64,000 nt of DNA from Saksenaea vasiformis B4078 (taxonomy: Eukaryota; Mucoromycota; Mucoromycetes; Mucorales; Saksenaeaceae), in contig JNDT01001358.1 in the NCBI GenBank assembly GCA_000697055.1, positions 1-64,000 of the forward strand. The letters run 5' to 3'. Below the pieces are notes generated by a model that worked only from the letters and a program-made list of their open reading frames with translations, was not told the origin of the DNA and made no database searches. Of the stretch, positions 9,859 to 22,433 are shown piece after piece. The position numbers were made by a program, and so were the translations under genes. How positions within the stretch are numbered: position 1 is the first letter of the stretch; each line of letters begins with the position of its first letter.

Positions 9859-10982
9859 TTACTCGTAAGGACCATTCATGGGTGTTCTGGGACGACCAGA
9901 TGGTGTCGGGATTTTAAGCTGTTTCACACCACCTAAATTTTTTGTTTTTAGATATTTCATTTCCCGCCTTTGTTTTCATTTACCTTGCAGTGAGAGGTTT
10001 TCAGCACCAATCAATGCTTGATGAACATGTTCAATAGATTTGAAGTATTTGACAGTCTTCACATGAAGTTCCAAAGTGGCATCTTCATCGCATACAATCA
10101 AACCCTTAGGATGCATTTGAATAGCTGAAACAGTCCACATATGGTTGACACCTTCTTCAATACATTTGGCCAATGCGATAGACTGATTGAAAAACGTGAG
10201 ATCTTTGAACAGAAATTTTTTTTTCTTTTTTCCTTTTTCATTACCTTGTGAGCACCAGTGATAATCACAACGACTTCACGAGCATCCATCACGGTCCTAG
10301 AGTCAGCCGGATTTCTTTTAGTTCTCTGTAAAAGATATAGCTATTGAAAACTTACGCAACACCGACTGTCAAAGCTAACTTGGGAACCTTGCTAACATCG
10401 CCATCAAAGAAACGTGCGTTAGCAATGATGGTTTCGTAAGCCAGTGTCTTGACACGAGTGCGGGAAGTCAAAGAAGAACCAGGTTCGTTGAAAGCGATAT
10501 GGCCATCGGGACCGATACCACCCAAAAAGAGTTCGATGCCTCCAACGCGGGCAATCTCGGCTTCAAACTTCTTACATTCTTCATCCAGATCGGGTGCATT
10601 ACCATCCAAGATATGGACATTTTCTGGCTTGATATCGACATGCATAAACAAATGCTTCCACATGAACGAGTGGTATGATTCAGGATGGTCACGAGGCAAA
10701 CCGACATACTCATCCATGTTGAAAGTAACCACATCCTTAAAGCTCATTTCTCCTGCTTTGTACATTTCCACCATCTTCTTATATACACCAATAGGAGAAG
10801 AACCGGTAGGAAGACCCAAAACAAAAGGACGTTCGGCGGTAGGTTTGAACTGGTTGATACGCTCCTTAATGTAGGTGGCTAGTCGTTTTCCTTTGGATGA
10901 GTACCCAAGTAAATGACCCTCGTTATCACTTACCGATATAAGTGGATACTTCTTCGTAATCTTCGCGAATAATCAATCTCAT
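9859..10982 (-). CDS. Glucosamine-6-phosphate deaminase/isomerase
   Basis: Five exons (10982-10934, 10878-10356, 10296-10245, 10182-9984, 9932-9859) total 897 nt, 298 aa, close to the usual eukaryotic length. It converts glucosamine-6-phosphate to fructose-6-phosphate and ammonia, the step that returns amino sugars from chitin turnover to glycolysis (known). Signature segments: [13 protein letters not shown] at the start, LGLPTGSSP phosphate-binding loop, [10 protein letters not shown] with the catalytic aspartate, [19 protein letters not shown] with the ring-opening histidine, [15 protein letters not shown] and [12 protein letters not shown]. The last exon starts at GTGGTG (9932); the next AG would give an immediate stop. 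It is cytosolic by family and no defect is seen. Confidence 0.95.
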
Positions 10983-12613
10983 TGTATGATCGTTGTATAG
11001 ATGTTAGGTGAAAAGAAAAAATGGGGAAAAAGCAAGGATTGCGAGTTTTTTATGGTTTAAGGGTAGACCGGCGGATAAATTTTTTACCTTATTTGGGTCA
11101 CGGAGCTCAGAATATTACGTCAAGAAATTTTAAACATCCGCAGCACAAGATGAAAGTTACCTGACGTTTCAACCAGTGAAGAACACATCTATTCCATTCA
11201 AAAAATCACACTACAAATGAATAATAAGATAAAACACGAAGTTATGAAAAGAAAATAGAAAAGAAAACGAATGAAAAACAACAGGTGGTAATACAGGGTC
11301 CATTCGGATGAAACCAAAGCAAAGTTATGTAATCATATTACCCAATGAAAATTTTGCTTTTTTGCTTATGAAAGCTATAATTTAAACCCATCTCCGCGGT
11401 AAGTTCTATCGAAACACCCTATTCTTGGTCTTTATCATCTAAGCGGAATACCGCCAAGGGAAATCACTTCTCTATTCTACAAATACACTACCTAACTATG
11501 TTTAAACAAATCAGATAGCTATAACTTGAAGAGATCTATCGTTTAAACCGATGATCGAATAGGTTTATTGAAAACCTTATTTCGTAACGTAAGGAACCAA
11601 TCTCACATAGCGCCGATGCATCTAAAACATACACATTAGGGCGACCATGCACTTGAGTATACAACAACTAACCCTTTCTTTTTTTTCATTCTTCGAAAAC
11701 ACAATTCTGCAATCACTGTCACAAATACAAGAGGATGCTTAGTATGATGACTAAGGGCACCTCAATTTTTTTTTGGATGACGTATAACTGCAAGAAGTTC
11801 TGGGAGGGTCTAAGATCCGCCTTCGGGGATGCCACCCCGCGGATTCCGAATCACGCGTTGTTCTTCGGCGTTGGAGCGCTATGAGACGATCATTTCAAAA
11901 TGTTTACAGATGACCATCAGCAACTTGACTACATACATCATTTCAAATTTCAGTGATACAGTCACTACCCCGAATTAACTATTATTTTCCTATTGTAAGT
12001 TAATGCATCTAATCCATAAGCAGTTTTGGGGGAACCTTGTTTCGCCTCGTCTTAGAGTGAGAAAGAAACGGGACCTCCGACGACGGAAGTCAATTGTTGC
12101 ACGTGGTGATTTTCATTGGTTACAGCGCTTACATAACATGATTCAACTTCATTCAACTGAACCCTGCATCGTTCGTTTTAGCCACAGAATATAGCCTGAT
12201 GTTACCGTCTGCTGTGCTTCATTATTTGAATGATACGGCACCATAGGATGGAACACCTAGCTATAAGCGCGAACGCATTGTTCTGGGTGGTGTTGTCTGA
12301 AAAGTCACTCCAAACAACCGTCATTTACTGAAAACTGTCCATAGGTTATTACTAATGGCGCGGTAAATCATAACATTCGCTTATATACACATCCTGAAAC
12401 TTAAAAATCTTCGACACCAGAGCGCGCCTTTGTCGAAAGAAAAGTTGAAAATACTAGATTTTGAATACACATTTGCGTCATCCAAATATTACTTAGCGTC
12501 GACACCACTTCAATCCTGCAGTAAGCAGCAGTGGTTCTTTGCGCAGAGAAGCAGATATCTTCACTTCTAAATCAAAGGTGTATTGTGCTGGTCCATTGTA
12601 ATAGGTTCCCCAA
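10983..12613. other. Intergenic stretch with one GC-rich hairpin
   Basis: No coding frame with a recognisable motif. It includes the deaminase promoter on its left. At 11814-11846 an ATCCGC/GCGGAT stem encloses GGGG/CCCC, a compact GC-rich foldback in otherwise AT-rich DNA. Confidence 0.5.
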
Positions 12614-13130
12614 CGCACCAATCGGAACGCGTAAAGTGATCGTATTTAAGCGGACGCATGAATTCTTTTTCTTTTTTTTTTTCTTTGGCTCTGTTCGTTT
12701 TACATCCCCGGTATGTACTTTTAATGGAATACGCATCCAGGATCACTCATCTTGTACAATAGATCGCTGGACGTTGTATCGCTTCAGGTCCTCTGCGGCG
12801 CGTTTCAATTGGTCACTCTCAGTGCCAGTCTCCTCCCTCTCCTGCCCCCGCCCATCGCGGTGCGGGGGGCCGCCATGAAATCATGGAAATACCCTTCGGG
12901 AGGTAAGTAAACTGACATCCAAGTATTATTCCATTTACTAACCATGAACAGATTTTTATGCTGTCTATATGAATTTCGCGTCCATCCAGGGGCCGCATCA
13001 ATGTAAGTAGTGTATGAATTTGTTGCCAACTTATGTATTAACGAACGCATACTTGATTCTTTTTTTTTAGCGTAAAAGTGGCTCCTCATGGACGCAAAAT
13101 TTATATAGATTAGCGTAAAAACTTGTTCGA
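12614..13130 (+). repeat. Dispersed ~500 bp repeat, copy 2 (no Fanzor ORF)
   Basis: Begins with the same CCAACGCACCAATCGGAACG block as copy 1 at 1461, then TATTTAAGCGG, a pyrimidine run, CTTTGGCTCTGTT, CATCCCCGGTATGTACTT, CATTTACTAACCATGAA near 12935, and ends GACGCAAAATTTATA and TTAGCGTAAAA. It is collinear with copies 1 and 3. No Fanzor-like sequence lies upstream. GC-rich inserted sequence near 12830-12870 is unique to this copy. Confidence 0.75.
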
Positions 13131-13784
13131 TAAACAGTATGTCGCCTAAACCCCACATTTGTATTTCAAGTCGAGCAGCTGTGACAAATATAACCGAGCT
13201 TTGCTAATTCTCCTAGCGAGAGCATACGGGGTAAGCGTGCGAACTCTTATGTTCCAGGTTCTAACACCGAGCAATACTTTTCTCATTAGCTACTATCAGT
13301 TCGGTTTCCTAAAAAAAAAACACAGAATCAGTGCCATTTCTTCAGGCCGGTGACGCCCTCTGTGTTTGTCAATAAGGCTCGGTTGGGTCCGGAGGACAAA
13401 GACCGTTTGTACGATACAGTCGAGACCAAGGTACGTGCTCAAAATAATTCATCCGTGAGCAGCACTTGAAGAATAGCAAAGGAATATCGAGCAAAAGACG
13501 AAAAAAAAGTAATGTTGTATCAGCTTGATGCCACAAGTAGTCGGATTTTCCTAACCGCCATGGAACAAATGCTCAAGAGTGCTACCGAGGTGGCTATGGG
13601 ATCAGGATTCAGAGTACAGCGACGAGGAAGAGAAGATAACAGAAGGCATGCAGCTGGCGCTGACGGATATACGACGGCCTTTGCTGCGCGTTAAAAACGA
13701 CAAACTCCATTTGCTGAACGCCTGTCCCACTTATCAAATAACTTCATGCCATCAACTTTTGGTCAGGAAATCAATCAATTTACA
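13131..13784 (+). other. Degraded sequence between repeat copies
   Basis: Short open pieces only. Near 13345-13430 a + strand frame reads FVNKARLGPEDKDRLYDTVET before a GT donor, and near 13590-13700 two overlapping frames are open. No family recognised; probably eroded mobile DNA. Confidence 0.35.
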
Positions 13785-13960
13785 TGAACGTGGTCTCTTC
13801 AGTGGACGCAGAACTTATCTGATAGCATAAAGTAATTCATGGTGGCAAAATGGGACGCTTCAAGCGCAGAGTTCATGTGGAAGTGACGCTGAATAAAATT
13901 AATTTCAAATGACGCAAAATCATACAAAAAATCACATAAATCCTGCTGTTGCTGCCTCCT
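13785..13960 (+). repeat. Repeat terminal module plus tail (partner at 56385-56555)
   Basis: GTGGTCTCTTCAGTGGACGC, AACTTAT and ATAGCATAAA, followed by AAGCGCAG and TTCATGTGGAAGTGACGC blocks. The same succession occurs at 56385-56555. The first part also matches the ends of the ~500 bp repeats at 1905-1965, 13075-13125 and 41205-41265. Confidence 0.6.
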
Positions 13961-13986
13961 CACATTTCTGTAAAAGTTCACTAGCT

Positions 13987-14954
13987 ATGGATGAAGATCC
14001 GTTTGTTATTGTAAAACAGTATGTATGACAATACAACGTCGACTGCTTCTGACCCTCGTTTAAAGTCAAGTGGAAGAAGCACTTGTTAATGCATCGACCT
14101 TGTTCGATTCTTGGAAGCGCATCCAACAAACTGTTTCGTCACCAAAGAATCAGGAACTCGTTTGGACGTCTGACGAATTGCATGCATCTTTAGAAGCCAT
14201 CGAGCAGGATCTCGATGATTTGGATGAAGCATTTGCAGCATGCCAAGCGAATCCAAATCAATTCCACTTGACTGCAGCTGAAATGAATTCACGGCGCGCA
14301 TTTTTGAGCGAATCACGTAATACACTCCAGAAAATACGGAATACATTAGCGAACCCTCCAGCGAAAAGTACTTGGCAGGTATGACAGAGAAGAACAAAAC
14401 GTTGTGAGGACTGACTATGTATCGACTATCTACATGCAGAGTCCGTCGACTAGTTATTCATTTACGCGGGAGGCAGAGAATAGTCGTTTTATCGAGGAGC
14501 AAAGTCAACAGCAAACGGTAATGATGAATGACAGATAATAATAGGATACTCATACTATTCATAAGGTGATGATGGAGCAACAGGATGTCCACCTTGAGAA
14601 TATGTCAGGAACGTTAGTTAATCTCAAAGAAATTGCTGGTACAATGAATCAAGAGATTGACGACCATGTTGTGTAGGTTCACTATTATAAACAAATATGT
14701 GGGATGTTAAATATTTTATTCAGATTATTGGATGAACTGGGTGACCAGGTGGATAGATCCGAAGGCAGATTAAAACGAGCAATGCACAGAGTGACGGACA
14801 TTTTGAAAAAGGAAGAAGGTAAACAGACAATGTTGATGGTTGACTTTTTATACTGATTTTCTTCTTTTTCTGCATAGAAACTAAATCAGGCTATTGTATC
14901 TGTTGTCTCATCATTGTCTTAATTATTCTGCTGGTACTTGTCGTGTTGATGTAA
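13987..14954 (+). CDS. Syntaxin-6/Tlg1-type t-SNARE
   Basis: Six exons (13987-14018, 14066-14378, 14440-14517, 14566-14672, 14724-14818, 14878-14954) total 702 nt, 233 aa. The N-terminal three-helix domain has the syntaxin-6 hallmarks DEDPFVIVK at the start, LVWTSDELHASLEAIEQDL and DLDEAF with CQANPNQF. The C-terminal half holds a SNARE heptad helix (residues about 145-205, centred on QDVHLENMSGTLVNLKEIAG; a Qc-type SNARE by family) and a single tail anchor ICCLIIVLIILLVLVVLM. The family works in endosome to trans-Golgi fusion (known). A flippase of the same compartment (Drs2 type) lies next on the same strand, though nothing suggests co-transcription. Confidence 0.92.
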
Positions 14955-15873
14955 CCAAGCAGTTTTTGGACTCCGTTATGGTGGTGTTGGTGGGAAAATC
15001 ATATTGTTAAAACTGCTGCTTAGTCAAAAGCAATACATATAAAAATACATTAAGCATACAACCTTTTTGATACTACTTTCATTTATCGACTATGTGTAAA
15101 GAGTCATGATGAATGAATGAAAGAAAGAAGGAACAAATCTGAGAGCACAACGCGACAACTGTACATGCGGATGCGACAAGTAGGACAAGTCCTGCAGCTA
15201 TCAGTATGGTATCGTTTCCTGAATAGTATGTCTGTATACTTGGTTTATCAACATAGTCATGTTACGCCCTTTATAGTTTACTCGTTTCTATTCTTCTCTT
15301 AAGAATTATTCGTAAATGGAAGAAAGAGAAAGGAACCAAAAAAGAAGAAGAAAAAAAGAAACAGGGATTCTTCCAGGGATATCCATGAGCTAGTGATGCA
15401 TGACTGCATGTATATTACTTGTGACTAACGACCAGCACAATATATAAACGCCACTTGGCGAACGTAAACTTCGCTAAACTGTCTATTCTAGCTAAAAAGT
15501 TTGATGGTGTTAAGGCTGTTTGTTAATGTATTTAAATTGCGAGCAACAACGGAGTCGCGTGCTAGGAGGTTGTTCCTCGTTGTGTAACACAAACGACCAC
15601 CCCGTTCCTACTGGATTGTTATTTTGAAAGTCCCTCTGTGGGTCTCCAGCTATTAGCGTTGTTGGCCTGGAACCTTAGCTCGATAAGTTTTGGCTGGCTT
15701 GGCTGCTGCTTTTTCTTTTTTGCTTTTTTTTTAATACTTTGCCATTACTTGTGGGGGTCATTCCTGCCAAGACCTTTTTCTCCTCTTCTTTACTTCTTTT
15801 CTTCTACCCCGTTCAGTTCATCGTGCCTGTTGATTCTTAATACCTGAATTAAAAAAACCAAACTTGAGAGGAC
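14955..15873. other. Intergenic, with long pyrimidine-rich leader before the flippase
   Basis: No gene recognised. From about 15690 to 15835 the + strand is strongly pyrimidine-rich, typical of a fungal core promoter or 5' leader, and ends about 40 nt before the flippase ATG. Confidence 0.55.
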
Positions 15874-18800
15874 ATGTCACACTGGCCTAGCACCTCAAAG
15901 GCTGGGGATAACGTCGACCTGAATACATTCTCCAGGGCCAGCGAGACTTCTACATCCGAATGGCCTTCCAAGAACACCCAATCACATAGCCACTTGAAAA
16001 AAAATGGCTCCTTTGAAACGGGTAAGGCAGCCGGTCCAAATAGCCTTCAGAATAATGTGGCTCCTCACCTAGCTTCTGTTTCGGACGATGGCCGGACAAT
16101 TCCAGAAGATAATGAAGAAGGTTTACTACTGCTTTCGCATCCCTCTACAATTGGACGTCCTCCCTTTATGCCTGCACACTCTTTCTCATCGATACATTCA
16201 CCTCATGTTTCTCAGTATGACAACGAATCGACAGAAATGCTCGAACACTCTTTTGCAAAACAACACGCGTTTGATGATAAGGATGCCGATGTATTCAATC
16301 GCAGGCTGGATCCCGCTAGGCAAAGCATGCGTCGTTCTCTTCTCAAACCCAAGAAACAGACTGAAAAGTGGTGGAACCTCAAACTTCTGTGGAACCGTCG
16401 CCGATCCCCGCCTGAAGGGACACCACGCATCATTTATCTCAATAACCCCGGTTTGAATCTACAGCAGAAATTCGTCAATAACTCCGTATCCACTGCTAAA
16501 TACAATCCCGTCACCTTCCTCCCAAAGTTTCTCTATGAAGAGTTTAGCAAATCTGCAAACCTTTTCTTTCTGTTCATCTCTGGTATTCAGGTGAGAGAAA
16601 AGATAAACGAGTTGGCTGCGAACTTCTATCTCATGCCTGCTCTAGCAAATACCCAACATTTCTCCGACGTCGCGCTACACCACACTTGTACCACTCGTCA
16701 TTGTGCTTTTCATTACTGCAGTCAAAGAAGTCATTGAGGATTACGTACGTCGCTCATTCTGTCTGTTTACCTACTCGTGCAGATCTAATAATAATAACAA
16801 CAACAACAACAATAATGATAATAATAATATCCCTTTAGGGTGTTCACCGATCAGATCATGAATTGAATGCACGCAAATGCAAAATCTTTGACGGCACCCA
16901 ATTTGTAGAACGACGCTGGCGTGATGTCAAAGTCGGTGACATTTGCAGAATCGAGAGTGGTGAATCGTTCCCTGCCGATCTAATTTTACTTAGCAGTTCC
17001 GAACCTGAAGGTCTATGCTATATTGAGACAAGTAATTTAGACGGGTATGGCATGACTCTTTTTTTAATATGAAAAAAACACTAACATACCAATGTTGTGC
17101 TTGCCAAGTGAGGTCAACCTCAAAATCAAGCAAGCATTACCTGAAACTGCGAAATATGTATCACCTTCACAGCTAGCATGCATAGAAGGTGTTATCAAGT
17201 CAGAACAGCCGAATAATCGGCTTTACAACTACGACGGCACATTAACCTTGACACCTGACGACGAGGTGGGCAAGTCAAAAGACTTCCCGCTTGATCCGAA
17301 CAAGGTGCTTCTTCGAGGTGCGCAGCTTCGCAACACGGGCTGGATTTACGGCGTCGCGATCTTTACTGGTCACGAGTCCAAATTGATGTTGAATTCGAGG
17401 TAGGGATCGGCTGACCAAACTGGACTTTGTAACAGGTTGGTTCCTCAGCAAGAAGCCATCAAAGGCTTCCAATGTCACCCGTATCACGAATCGAAATATC
17501 CTGTATCTGTTCAGTATGTTGGTCTTAATGAGCGTACTTTGTTCCGTTGGCAACCTTGCAATATCTGTAAGTTCTGAGGTTTCAGCTCCACTGCGACCTA
17601 ACCCAGCTAACGCCAAGCCAAAAAAAATACTTTAATTAGTTACGAGAAGGCTCTAAATTAAGTTATCTCTCCATGCCCGCCTCCGAAAGAGCCCGCGAGT
17701 TTGGGTTCAATATCTTGACATTTATGATTCTATTTAACAGCTTCATTCCTATTAGGTAACAGAGGAAGAGAAAAAAAGGTGACGTTGCCGTCTTTTTATA
17801 TTAATGAATGGTTTGTTTAGTTTGATGGTCACCATGGAAATTGTGAAATTTATCCAATCCACCATGATCGATAACGATCTTGATATCTATTACGAAAAGA
17901 CCGATACGCCGGCTGTCGCACGAAGCAGCAGTCTAATAGAAGAGCTTGGACAGGTTGAATACATTTTTTCGGACAAAACGGGTACCTTGACATGTAATGA
18001 AATGGAGTTCCGCGAATGTTCGATTGCTGGCCTATCCTATGCCACGGTTGCCGATCCCGATCGACGTCCGCAGTCCGAACATGATAGCGCCGCACAATAC
18101 TCGTTCAAACAACTGGACGAGCATCTTCAAACTTCACCCAACGCACATATTATTCACGAATTTTTAACAGCGTTGATGCCCTGCCATACTGTGATCCCAG
18201 AAACAAACGAAGAAACAGGAGATATTGTGTACCAGGCATCATCACCAGATGAAGGTGCACTCGTGAAAGGCGCCAGTGAGGTCTTTGGTTACAAATTTTA
18301 TGCACGAAGACCTCATTCAATCAACTGTTACTGTAAAGACGTGGATCAGGAATTCCAGATCCTTAACGTTTGCGAGTTTAACTCGACACGTAAACGCATG
18401 TCCGTCGTTCTTCGAGGGCCAGATAATAAGATCAAACTCTATTGCAAAGGCGCAGATACTGTTATCCTCGAACGTCTTGCACCAAATAACCAATTCACCG
18501 ATGCAACCTTGTCACACCTTGAGGTAAACTACTACTACTACTGGCATGGCCCGAGGACAGCTAGTTGATACATCTGGCTTAGGAATTTGCTTCAGAGGGA
18601 CTTCGAACGTTGTGTTACGCCATGCGAGAGGTCAGTGAGGAGGAATACGCACGTTGGTCCCAGATATACGATGCTGCATCAACAACGCTAGTGAACCGCG
18701 CTGAAGAGCTGGATAAAGCTGCCGAGATCATTGAGAAAAATATGGTGCTTCTTGGCGCTACTGCCATTGAAGACAAGCTCCAAGATGGTGTTCCAGATAC

Positions 18801-20524
18801 TATACACACATTGCAGGAGGCCAATATCAAAGTATGGGTGCTGACGGGTGATCGCCAAGAGACAGCTATCAACATTGGCTATAGCTGCAAACTATTAACA
18901 GAAGAAATGGAGTTGATGATTTGCAACACAGAGGATCACGAATCCACAAAAGACTTTTTGGAAAAAGCACTCGACGATGTCAAGGCACATGCTGTCAGCG
19001 GCGAGGTAAACAGAGAGTAAAAAAGAGATCATCTAATTTTTAACCTTCGTCCTTTGCTAGCCACTGGCGCTTATTATCGAAGGCAAACCACTGACGTTCG
19101 CTCTTGAGAAAGATGTAGAACGTATGTTTTACGATCTTGCCACGCAATGCAAAGCTGTTATTTGCTGCCGTGTATCACCATTGCAAAAAGCGCTTGTGGT
19201 TAAGCTTGTGAAAAAATTTTCAAAGTCGATCTTACTCGCCGTGGGTGATGGTGCCAACGATGTTTCCATGATCCAGGCAGCGCATGTAGGCGTTGGTATC
19301 AGTGGTGTGGAAGGGTTGCAAGCAGCCCGTAGTGCGGATTTCGCCATTTCGCAGTTCCGATTCCTTAAAAAACTACTACTGGTTCATGGTTCCTGGGCAT
19401 ACCAACGTCTCAGCAAAATGATATTTTATTACTTCTACAAAAATGTCGCACTCTATCTCACGCAGTTCTGGGTATGAAACACACGAACAAGGTCCTCGTG
19501 AAGCAAGTGACTAACTGACTAACTGGAAACTTAGTATGCCTTTTTCAACGGATTTTCGGGACAAACACTTTACGAGTCATGGACCATGTCTTGTTTCAAC
19601 GTGATATTTACATTTTTACCACCCATGGCGATTGGTATATTTGATCAGTTTGCGTCAGCTCGGCTGTTGGATAAATACCCGCAAATGTACATGCTTGGGC
19701 AAAAGAATGAATTTTTTAACCAGAAGCGATTTTGGGGATGGATCCTCAATGCTGTGTACCATTCAGCTGTAAGTATATAGAGAGAGATCGACATCAGTTG
19801 TATGCTTACATCAGAAAAGGCTTTGTTCTTTATTGGGATGGCTGCCTTTACGGACGATGCTGTGTTTAGGCACGGATGGACTGGAGGTCAATGGTGGGTC
19901 GGTACAACCATTTTTAGTGCCACACTGGCGACGATCTTATGGAAAGCTGCACTTATATCTGAGTAAGTTCGGAAAAACATCAAGTTGCTGTTCGCGAATT
20001 AACATGACTCTTTTTTTTAATAGCATCTGGACCAAGTATATGTGGATTGCTATTCCTGGATCCATGGTGATTTGGTATATCTTCTTACCATTTGTAGCTT
20101 ATGTTGGGCCGAAAACACCATGGGATATTTTCTTGGAGTACGAAGGCATCATCCCGCAATTATTTGGCAACGTCAATTATTGGTTATTCTTTGTCATGGT
20201 TCCATTAGCGTGTAATCTTCGTGATTACTTATGGAAGTAGTAAGTAAAACTTTTTGTTATCTCTTTGATCTTTGATAACTTACATATGAGACTAGCTACA
20301 AACGAATGTATCGCACACGGAGCTATCATCACATCCAGGAAATTCAAAAATTCAACTTGCCGGATTACCGACCTCGCATGGATCGGTTCCGCCAAGCTGT
20401 CAATAAGGTCCGCAAGATCCAGAGACTGAAGCAAACACGTGGTTTCGCATTTTCACAAAATGATAACGATCAAACCAAACTCATTAGATTGTATGATACA
20501 ACACAGCAAAAGCCAATCGGTTAA
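15874..20524 (+). CDS. Drs2-type P4-ATPase (phospholipid flippase)
   Basis: Thirteen exons (15874-16590, 16646-16744, 16839-17044, 17109-17399, 17449-17566, 17640-17755, 17821-18523, 18583-19005, 19061-19471, 19535-19768, 19820-19962, 20024-20239, 20296-20524) sum to 3906 nt, 1301 aa. It pumps aminophospholipids to the cytosolic leaflet, mainly at the trans-Golgi (known for Drs2/ATP8A). Seen: a long Ser-rich cytosolic N-terminus, [26 protein letters not shown] with the phospho-aspartate at residue 567, [38 protein letters not shown] at residue about 953, [16 protein letters not shown], and the Drs2-specific tail [13 protein letters not shown] and [12 protein letters not shown] with YDTTQQKP at the end. 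All motifs are intact. It probably needs a Cdc50 subunit (family knowledge), not seen here. Confidence 0.97.
16786..16829 (+). repeat. (AAT/AAC)n simple repeat in a flippase intron
   Basis: Imperfect trinucleotide run in intron 2 of the P4-ATPase gene, just before the CCCTTTAG acceptor. Confidence 0.9.
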
Positions 20525-20831
20525 TGGCATTGTTTATTGAAATTCACGCTTAACCAAATAAAATCTGCATACTTATAGGAGTTTCATTCCTTCAAGCACC
20601 TTTGTGATTCACTTATCGATGCCAATGTTCGTTGTTCTTCTTCTTCTGAGACAGATGCCAAGAAATTTCCTTGGCTTTTGATGAGCTTTTTCATGTTCGT
20701 AAGGTGCAATACGAAGAGCGGAAAAATTCTAAATTTGGTTCGACCTCGAGGGCCGGACTGACGTTATGCATTTTCGACTTAGTGCTCTGCGCCTTTTCTC
20801 TTATCTTCTTCCTTTCTTTTCTTCTTTGATC

Positions 20832-22433
20832 ATGTCCGAGCCAGTTTTGACCACAAATCCACCTAATGAACTTCCCGCATCTGTACGCACATTGAAGGAA
20901 GCTTTTCCAGATATCGATGTTGAGATTATTGAAGCTATCTTGGAAAGCCAACGTGGTCAGGTAGAGCAGGCCTTTGAAGTCCTGTTAGGCATGTCCGATC
21001 CTAGTTACAAATCTGAACCTACACGACCTGAAGCAACTCCAAGAAGGACCACTGCTACCACAGTTGAAGATGCTCCAGAAGATAATGACGATTTACCCGC
21101 ACCCCCAATGCCGCCACGGCCTACACAAGAGCGCTTGGCAAGGGATGAACAACTCAGAAAGGATGAAGAATACGCCAAGCAATTGGCTTTAGAAGACGAA
21201 CGACTTCGCATGGCTCAATACCAACGTAAATACTTTCTTACTGAAGGAAGGAAAAACTCTAAGCACGACTTTAGGTCAACAACAACTACTACGACAGCAG
21301 CAGCAACAGGAGGAGGAGCCCTTGTTCAATTTCCAAGGTAACGCAGAGAATCAAAAAAAAAAGGGGGGGGAAAGGAACGTTCTAAATAAGATGCAATACT
21401 AGAGGAACTTCCTGTGATCAAGGAGAAGGTTATTGAGGCAGGCAATGGTAGGTTGAAACAAGTATTTACTGGGTTAAGAATATAACCTCCTGGATTAGCT
21501 GCGAAGAAAAAGGTGATGGATTTGTACAACCAGTTCAAAGCGAGTAGGGCAGTCAACGCAAATGCTCCTTCTCCGTCTATTCCTACAACCAATGCACAGT
21601 ATAGGTTTGTCTTTGTCTACTCCTGACTTAATTTAACTAAAAGATCTGTGTATAGAGGATTACCGAGTGATGATGGGGATGATTTATTAACGGGTGATAT
21701 GACGGCCTTGCATCTATCAGACAACGACGTCTATGCGCAGACCAGAAAGAGACCATCGCACGGTAAGTTGCTTTCCTCTGTAGTGGGACAGTATCTCTTA
21801 CGATTCGATTAGAGACGTCTCCGAACGTTATTCACGTGAACCCGCCGTTAGCACAAGCGCCAAAAACTTCCACTACTGAAGAACAGTTGCGTGCTGACGA
21901 GGCCTTTGCGAGACAGCTAGCCAATGACCAGTATTTCCAGGAGAGAGATGGTACGATCATGAGTAGCATCATGGAGAAAGCTCATACACTGTGTTAGCTA
22001 CCCCTACAGCACCGTCAGCTCCCGAAGCGCCGGAACAATTTAGAGAAGCAACGGCAACTCCAGAAAAGCCTGCAAGGAATGTTTCACCAAAAGCGGAAGA
22101 GAAACCAGACATTACTCCCAGAGGTAAGCTAAAAGGATTATGGAAGGACAAGGGAGAACTCATGTTGGATATAAAGAAACTTCGACCAGTCCATCTGATA
22201 AAAAGGCAACCACGGCAACTCAGGACGATGCACGACCCTATGTCATTGGCGACGACGACGAGGATGATTTGGTGGATGCAGACGAAGAAGAGGAAGAGAA
22301 AGGAAAAGGAAAAGAAAAACTCGACGATAAAGAACAAGGTAACGACGTCCAGTTGTTGCAGCCTGGTGAATCGACGTGTTCAGGTGGTTTAGTCGACAAC
22401 GCAGCTGTGCCAAAACCAGATGAGAAAAAATGA
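20832..22433 (+). CDS. CUE-domain protein, Cue5-like
   Basis: Eight exons (20832-21225, 21275-21337, 21403-21447, 21499-21604, 21656-21762, 21813-21950, 21998-22123, 22177-22433) give 1236 nt, 411 aa. Residues about 15-55 are a CUE ubiquitin-binding fold (VRTLKEAFPDIDVEIIEAIL, then QVEQAFEVLLGMSDP). A Pro-rich stretch, RDEEYAKQLALEDE, a Gln tract, ELPVIKEKVIEAGN, a second ADEAFARQLANDQYF block and a strongly acidic tail (GDDDEDDLVDADEEEEE) follow. Cue5 of yeast links ubiquitinated cargo to Atg8 (known); that role here is inference. The ATG at 20832 is preferred over an in-frame ATG at 20766 because the extension is hydrophobic and not expected in this family. The last intron is optional in the C-terminal exon. 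Confidence 0.85.

Noticed and set aside
10449..10874. 141-codon + strand frame
   Set aside because: Antisense shadow of the glucosamine-6-phosphate deaminase second exon.
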